NCBI RefSeq assembly: GCF_039542035.1
Contig: NZ_BAABHJ010000040.1
Coordinates: 744,001-808,000 of the forward strand
Length of the DNA: 64,000 bases
Direction: 5' to 3'
Source of the DNA: Actinoallomurus liliacearum
GTDB lineage: Bacteria; Actinomycetota; Actinomycetes; Streptosporangiales; Streptosporangiaceae
Shown: positions 60,034 through 64,000 of the stretch, one piece after another
Position numbering within the stretch: position 1 is the stretch's first letter
Layout of the letters: every line of letters begins with the position of its first letter
The notes under the pieces: model-generated
What the model was told of the DNA's origin: nothing
Seen by the model: only the letters and a program-made list of their open reading frames with translations
Databases searched by the model: none
Translations under genes and position numbers: made by a program

Positions 60034-60699
60034 TCACACCGAGCGTCCGTCCTCCTTCCTGCTCCCGGCGAGGGTGAGGGCCAACCGTACGGCGTCGGCG
60101 CGAGAGTGCAGATCGGCCTTGGCGAACAGATTGTTGATGTGGGTCTTCACGGTGGATTCGGTGATGTACAGGCGCCGGGCGATCTCGTTGTTGCGCAGAC
60201 CCTGGCCGATGAGGTCGAGGACCTCCCGCTCGCGCGCGGTCAGCGGTACCGGCGTGTCCGGCTCGGGTGCGGGGACGCGGGTGGCGAGGGTGAGCAGCCG
60301 CGACTGCACGTCGGGGTCGAGGACCGCCTGCCCGGCGTGTGCGCCGCGCACGGCCTGGACGATTCTCGTACGGTCCGAGTCCTTGGTGAGGTAACCGCGG
60401 GCGCCGGCGCGCAGCGCGGCGAGGATGGACTCGTCGTCCTCGAACGTCGTCAACACCACGACCGGCAGACCAGGCCGGGCGGCCAGGATCCGCCGGGTGG
60501 CCTCGACCCCGCCCATGACCGGCATGTGCAGATCCATCAGGACGACCTGCGGGTCGTGCTCGCCGACCGCGGTGACCGCCTCCTCGCCGTTGGCGGCGGT
60601 GCCGACGACGGTGATCTCCGGGTCGAGGTCGAGCATGACCGCGAGCGCGTCCCGGATCGCGGCCTGGTCGTCGACGACCAACAGCCGGATCGACGTCAT
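60034..60699 (-). CDS. NarL/LuxR-type response regulator
   Basis: The 221-residue protein has a receiver domain with Asp10/Asp11, phospho-acceptor Asp56 (LMDLHMP) and Lys106 (YLTKDSD). A LuxR helix-turn-helix (about 150-210) has LTAREREVLDLIGQGLRNNEIA. Its ATG overlaps the stop of the histidine kinase gene by four bases, so the pair is translationally coupled and surely cognate. Confidence 0.95.
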   Translation of the reverse strand: MTSIRLLVVDDQAAIRDALAVMLDLDPEITVVGTAANGEEAVTAVGEHDPQVVLMDLHMPVMGGVEATRRILAARPGLPVVVLTTFEDDESILAALRAGARGYLTKDSDRTRIVQAVRGAHAGQAVLDPDVQSRLLTLATRVPAPEPDTPVPLTAREREVLDLIGQGLRNNEIARRLYITESTVKTHINNLFAKADLHSRADAVRLALTLAGSRKEDGRSV

Positions 60700-61895
60700 C
60701 GTGGCAACTCCAATCGCACTGTCCAGCCCGGGGCCGGCGGTTCGGTGGGGCCGGCGTACAGCGTGCCCTCGAGCAGACTGGCCCGTTCGCGCATCCCGAC
60801 CAGGCCCATCCCGCTGCCCGAGTGGTTCGGCGGGGCACCGGCCTCGGCCGTTCCGGTGTCGGTGACGGTGAGCCGGATCAGCCGGTCGGTGTAGTCGAGC
60901 AGCAGGCGCACCTCGGCGCCGGGCGCGTGCCGATGCGCGTTGGTGATCGCCTCCTGCGCGGCGCGGATGACGGCCTGGGCGACCTCGACCCGAACCTCGC
61001 CGGGCTCGCCCCGGACCTCGAATCCGGCCGTGCTCCCGTGCGCGATACGGGCGATGGTCTCAGGAAGCGGCAACGTGTCCTCGCGCAGCGCGTGGATCGC
61101 GCGGCGGGTCTCCCCGATCCCTGACACCGCCAGCGCCCGCGCTCGCCGTACGGCCTCGTTGGCGTCCTGGCCACGGCCCGCGACGTACAGGGCGTCGGCC
61201 ATGTCCAACTGCACGGCGATGCCGGACAGGGCGTGGCCGAGTACGTCGTGGATCTCCCGGGCGATGCGCCCCCGTTCCTCCAGCGCGGCCTCCCGAGCCT
61301 CGGACGCGGCCGCGCGCCGGCTCTGCCGGGCGGCGAGGTCGGCGATGGCCAGCGCGTCGGCCCGTTCCCGGCGCGCGAGGCCGATGTAGAGGGGCAGGCA
61401 CACGATGAGCGAGACCCACCACGGCGACTCGTGCGGCAGGTGCAGGGCGGTGGCGACCCAGCTCACGGTGGCCGTGGCGGCGGTCCCGGCTCCGACGATG
61501 GTGAACGCGGCCCGCCGGGAGGCCAGCTTCTCGCCGGCGGTGACGGAGGCGATGAGCACCAGTGCCGGGGCCGCCGTGTCCTTCGCCAATGAGAACGACA
61601 CCGCACCGGCGGCCATGAACACCGACACCAGCGTCATCTGCATCCGGTCCGACAGGCGGCGCCAGGGCAGGATCGACGGCGCGACCCCCGTGGCGATGGC
61701 GACCACCACCACGCCCCAGGTGAGCCAGGGGAGCCGGACCGGCGGATGCTCGACGAGCTGGATCAGGGTGAGCACCGAGATGGTTCCGACGACGAACGGC
61801 CGGATCAGTTCGTCGGCGAAGCGCGCCGGGGTTCCCGCCGGCGCGTCGTCGGCGCGGACCCCGGCCGGGCGTGTGTCGTCAGGCTCGGCGTTCAT
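60696..61895 (-). CDS. NarL-type sensor histidine kinase (HisKA_3)
   Basis: The 399-residue kinase has about five or six N-terminal membrane segments (about 34-165). The HisKA_3 phosphoacceptor is REIHDVLGHALSGIAVQ. The HATPase_c domain has AAQEAITNAHRHA and SGMGLVGMRERA. There is no large outer sensor domain, so it probably senses within the membrane (DesK or LiaS-like). ATG 61895 is chosen; GTG 61919 is possible. It is the second of three genes in the operon. Confidence 0.93.
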   Translation of the reverse strand: MNAEPDDTRPAGVRADDAPAGTPARFADELIRPFVVGTISVLTLIQLVEHPPVRLPWLTWGVVVVAIATGVAPSILPWRRLSDRMQMTLVSVFMAAGAVSFSLAKDTAAPALVLIASVTAGEKLASRRAAFTIVGAGTAATATVSWVATALHLPHESPWWVSLIVCLPLYIGLARRERADALAIADLAARQSRRAAASEAREAALEERGRIAREIHDVLGHALSGIAVQLDMADALYVAGRGQDANEAVRRARALAVSGIGETRRAIHALREDTLPLPETIARIAHGSTAGFEVRGEPGEVRVEVAQAVIRAAQEAITNAHRHAPGAEVRLLLDYTDRLIRLTVTDTGTAEAGAPPNHSGSGMGLVGMRERASLLEGTLYAGPTEPPAPGWTVRLELPR

Positions 61896-61928
61896 CGCCG
61901 GACATTGTTCCGCCTGCACCGGTCATGG

Positions 61929-62657
61929 TCATCGGCGACGGTGGCGCGGATCGGTGTCCCGCGCCCGGTCCTCGGGGGAGCCGTCGCCGTTCGGTCGCGG
62001 CCCGCCGTACGGGGTTGAACCGTCGTACGGCTGCCGGAAGTCGAGGTTGCGCACCTCCTCGATCAGCGCCGCGAGGCCGCCGCGCCCGCGCGGACGGCGT
62101 GTCCGGGACCAGTCGGTGGTCTGCACCTTCTCCTGCACCCCGTCCAGCAGGGACGACATCGTGTGCGGTGCGCCGTCGCGCCCCTTCGCCCACACGACCC
62201 GGCCGCTCGTGCGCATCGCCTTGGACAGCACGGCCAGCCCCTCCACCACCATGCCGGCGCCGAGCGTGAGCATCAGCCCACTGCTGCCGGCATGCGCAGC
62301 GGTCGGATCCACCACGCCCAGCACGACGCTCGCGCCGAACCTGACCGCGAGGTTGATCCCCCACAACACCACGGTCGTGGCCGTGTAGCGCAGGTAGACG
62401 ATGCCATCGTTGTCGAACACGCGGATGCTCGCGCCGCGCAGCAGGCCCAGCACCAGGCTGAGCGCGGTGGTGCCGACCAGGAATCCGATGGAGACCGGGG
62501 ACTGGGGCACCTTGGCCAGATCGGTGAGCCCGACTCCTGCGAGCACGGCGGGGAGCAGCAGCATGCGCTTGGCCTCGGCGGGCTCGCCGAGCAGACGGCG
62601 GGCCAGGATGTAGCCGACCGCACCGATGATCAGGATGATCTCGACGGGACCGCTCAC
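61929..62657 (-). CDS. CcdC-like/DUF1453-type membrane protein
   Basis: The 242-residue protein has about four to five membrane segments (about 5-20, 34-50, 60-80, 95-115 and 125-150). ILIIGAVGYILARRLLGEPAEAKRM at the start is typical of CcdC/DUF1453 proteins. A long basic cytosolic tail follows. GTG 62657 has GGAGG 7 bases upstream. It is the first gene of the operon with the kinase and regulator, 33 bases before the kinase start, so it may be a co-regulated accessory component. Confidence 0.75.
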   Translation of the reverse strand: MSGPVEIILIIGAVGYILARRLLGEPAEAKRMLLLPAVLAGVGLTDLAKVPQSPVSIGFLVGTTALSLVLGLLRGASIRVFDNDGIVYLRYTATTVVLWGINLAVRFGASVVLGVVDPTAAHAGSSGLMLTLGAGMVVEGLAVLSKAMRTSGRVVWAKGRDGAPHTMSSLLDGVQEKVQTTDWSRTRRPRGRGGLAALIEEVRNLDFRQPYDGSTPYGGPRPNGDGSPEDRARDTDPRHRRR

Positions 62658-62936
62658 CGATCCCACCTCCTCTCGGGGCACGTCATCTGGACGCCGTCGA
62701 CGTTAGGAGGCCGGCGGCCCCGTCGTCGTGGGTCAGCCGCCGTATCCCGGGTGGACATCCGACTCCACCCGCCGCGAGTGGCGTGCCGTGTCCCTCTCAC
62801 GCGCTGTCACGCTGGGCGGTGCTCCCGTCCGGTGCGCTGTGCCGGTATGCGGCCGCGTACTCGTGAACGGTCGCTCCGCGGGTAAGGGCGGGGCCATGAG
62901 GACACTCGTGAAGACCGCCACCGCGCGGTCGAATCG

Positions 62937-63215
62937 GTGGCCCGTGGTGGTACGGCGATGGACCCGCAGGTCGTCGCCAAAATGCTGACCCGAGGAGACG
63001 CGCGCGGCCGTACGGCCGAACTGAGCCCCCGCGAACGCGAGGTGTTGAGCCTGATCGCCGCCGGGCGCTCCAACGTGGCCATAGCTCAGCAGTTGATGAT
63101 CTCTGCCAGCGCGGTCACCGAACACATCGCGAGCATCTTCGGGAAGCTCCACCTGCCGGAGTCCGTGGACGACAACCGCCGTGTCCTGGCGGTGCTCGCC
63201 TATCTCCATCGCTGA
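62937..63215 (+). pseudogene. Response-regulator remnant: LuxR domain without receiver
   Basis: The 92-residue reading starts at GTG 62937 (VARGGTAMDPQVVAKML, the linker of NarL-type regulators). It has a complete LuxR domain: LSPREREVLSLIAAGRSNVAIAQQL, then ALYHR-like end AYLHR. In the same frame, linker-like residues (RHRAVES) continue upstream to a TAA at 62883-62885, and no receiver domain exists. The upstream receiver was probably deleted. A functional orphan DNA-binding protein is also possible. Confidence 0.65.
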
Positions 63216-63235
63216 CCGCGTTCGGCGGTGGAGCG

Positions 63236-64000
63236 TCATCGCGTGACGTCCACCAGGACCTTGCCGACCGCGCCGCTCTCCACCGCCCGGTGCGCGTCGG
63301 CGGTGCGGTCGAGCGGAAAGCGGACCAGCGGCAGGCCGTGCTCCGCTCCGACCGGCAGGGCGCCGTCGCCGACTGCGGCGGCGACGTCCTCGGCGGCCGC
63401 GGCGCGCGCCTCGGAACCGGCGGTGTAGAGCACCAGGAACTGCAAGCGTGTGTTCAGCACCATGTTCCGCAGCACGTCCAGTTCGACCGGCTTGCCGCCA
63501 TCGTTGGCGTAGGTCGAGATCGTGCCGCGCGTCCGCAGCACGGCCAGGTCCAGTGCGAGGTTCGCGCCGAGCGCCACCTCGGCGACGATGTCGACGCCGT
63601 CCGGGGCGATCTCCCGGATCTCGGCGGCCGGGTCGCCCTCGCGATAATTGATCACATGGTGGGCGCCGGCGGCAGCGGCCAGCCGGGCCTTCTCCGGGCC
63701 ACTGATCGTGCTGATCACGGTGGCGCCGGCCCATCGGGCGAGCTGGATCACCGCGTGCCCGACCGCCCCGGCTCCACCCGCGGCGAGCACCACCCTGCCG
63801 TCGAGCGCGCCGGGCCGCAGACGGCGCGGCCCGTCCTCGGCGACGGTGAGCGCGCGGTGCGCGGTGAGCGCGGGAACGCCGAGTGCGGCGCCGACGTCGA
63901 AACCGGCCTCGTCGGGCAGCGGCACGGCCTGCTCGGCGGGCACGACGGTGAACTCGGCGGCGGTGCCGGTGGGCCGCCCGGCGGTGGCCATGAACAGCCA
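63236..64000 (-). CDS. Zinc-independent NADPH:quinone-type oxidoreductase (MDR), N-terminus beyond window
   Basis: The last 254 codons of a medium-chain dehydrogenase/reductase are in the window, with the frame open to the right edge (WLFMATAGRPTGTAAEF). The catalytic-domain phrase AALGVPALTAHRAL is followed by the Rossmann motif AAGGAGAVGHAVIQLA, with HHVINYREGD. It probably reduces quinones or enones with NADPH. The start lies past position 64000. Confidence 0.9.
   Translation of the reverse strand, partial: WLFMATAGRPTGTAAEFTVVPAEQAVPLPDEAGFDVGAALGVPALTAHRALTVAEDGPRRLRPGALDGRVVLAAGGAGAVGHAVIQLARWAGATVISTISGPEKARLAAAAGAHHVINYREGDPAAEIREIAPDGVDIVAEVALGANLALDLAVLRTRGTISTYANDGGKPVELDVLRNMVLNTRLQFLVLYTAGSEARAAAAEDVAAAVGDGALPVGAEHGLPLVRFPLDRTADAHRAVESGAVGKVLVDVTR

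Noticed and set aside
1..64000. tRNA, rRNA, CRISPR, insertion sequence or prophage features
   Set aside because: No tRNA-like cloverleaf, repeat-spacer array, transposase or phage structural gene was seen on either strand.

Overview
The window is high-GC DNA from an actinobacterium. Three things support this: strong third-position GC in the real genes, the conserved block purF-purM-DUF3073-valine dehydrogenase-bldC, and lineage families such as DUF3073, BldC, the bacterial SCP orthologue next to purF and mycothiol-dependent isomerases. BldC and the rich set of secreted hydrolases suggest a mycelial order (Streptosporangiales or Streptomycetales type). I cannot name the genus. No rRNA, tRNA, insertion sequence, prophage or CRISPR array was found.

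Layout. 1-4000: a gene tail, a dienelactone hydrolase, a secreted subtilisin, an SCP-like protein and small proteins. 4117-18562: the purine and development block, split after purM by about 9 kb that carries a SanA/YdcF-type membrane protein, a SulP transporter with a beta-carbonic anhydrase, a small membrane protein and a very large secreted sedolisin with kelch repeats. 18836-28819: regulators (TetR, LacI), a run of muramoyl amidase lipoprotein, methyltransferase and DUF711 protein, an alpha/beta hydrolase, a DUF523 protein, an EmrB-type exporter and a LiaF-like protein. 28890-32640: an L,D-transpeptidase, two decayed copies of an arylamine N-acetyltransferase tail that flank a small cysteine-rich secreted protein, an SRPBCC protein and a secreted carboxylesterase. 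32867-35313: RodA and a second beta-carbonic anhydrase with its own small membrane protein. 35573-43037: membrane proteins, two PAP2 phosphatases, a seven-bladed RCC1-type secreted protein that overlaps an MFS gene, an ArsR-type regulator and an M16 peptidase. 43034-49802: a GH13 pullulanase-like enzyme, a mycothiol-dependent isomerase, an M48 protease with a zinc ribbon, a lipoprotein and an FHA protein.

The most distinctive part is 50166-56186. A translationally coupled two-gene operon on the minus strand encodes an ANL-type adenylating enzyme and a tRNA-dependent cyclodipeptide synthase with all diagnostic residues. Across an AT-richer 430-base gap, transcribed the other way, lies a 1061-residue secreted protein. 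It has a long uncharged Gly/Ala/Val hairpin followed by a coiled coil, the architecture of alpha-helical pore formers. A membrane-anchored XRE protein and a HEAT-repeat protein follow. The right end holds a class C beta-lactamase-fold hydrolase, a two-component system with a membrane protein, a response-regulator fragment without its receiver, and the start of a quinone-oxidoreductase gene that runs out of the window.

The other notable pattern is the twin carbonic anhydrase loci. Each has, just upstream and on the same strand, a small single-TM protein ending in LQV-x-RC.
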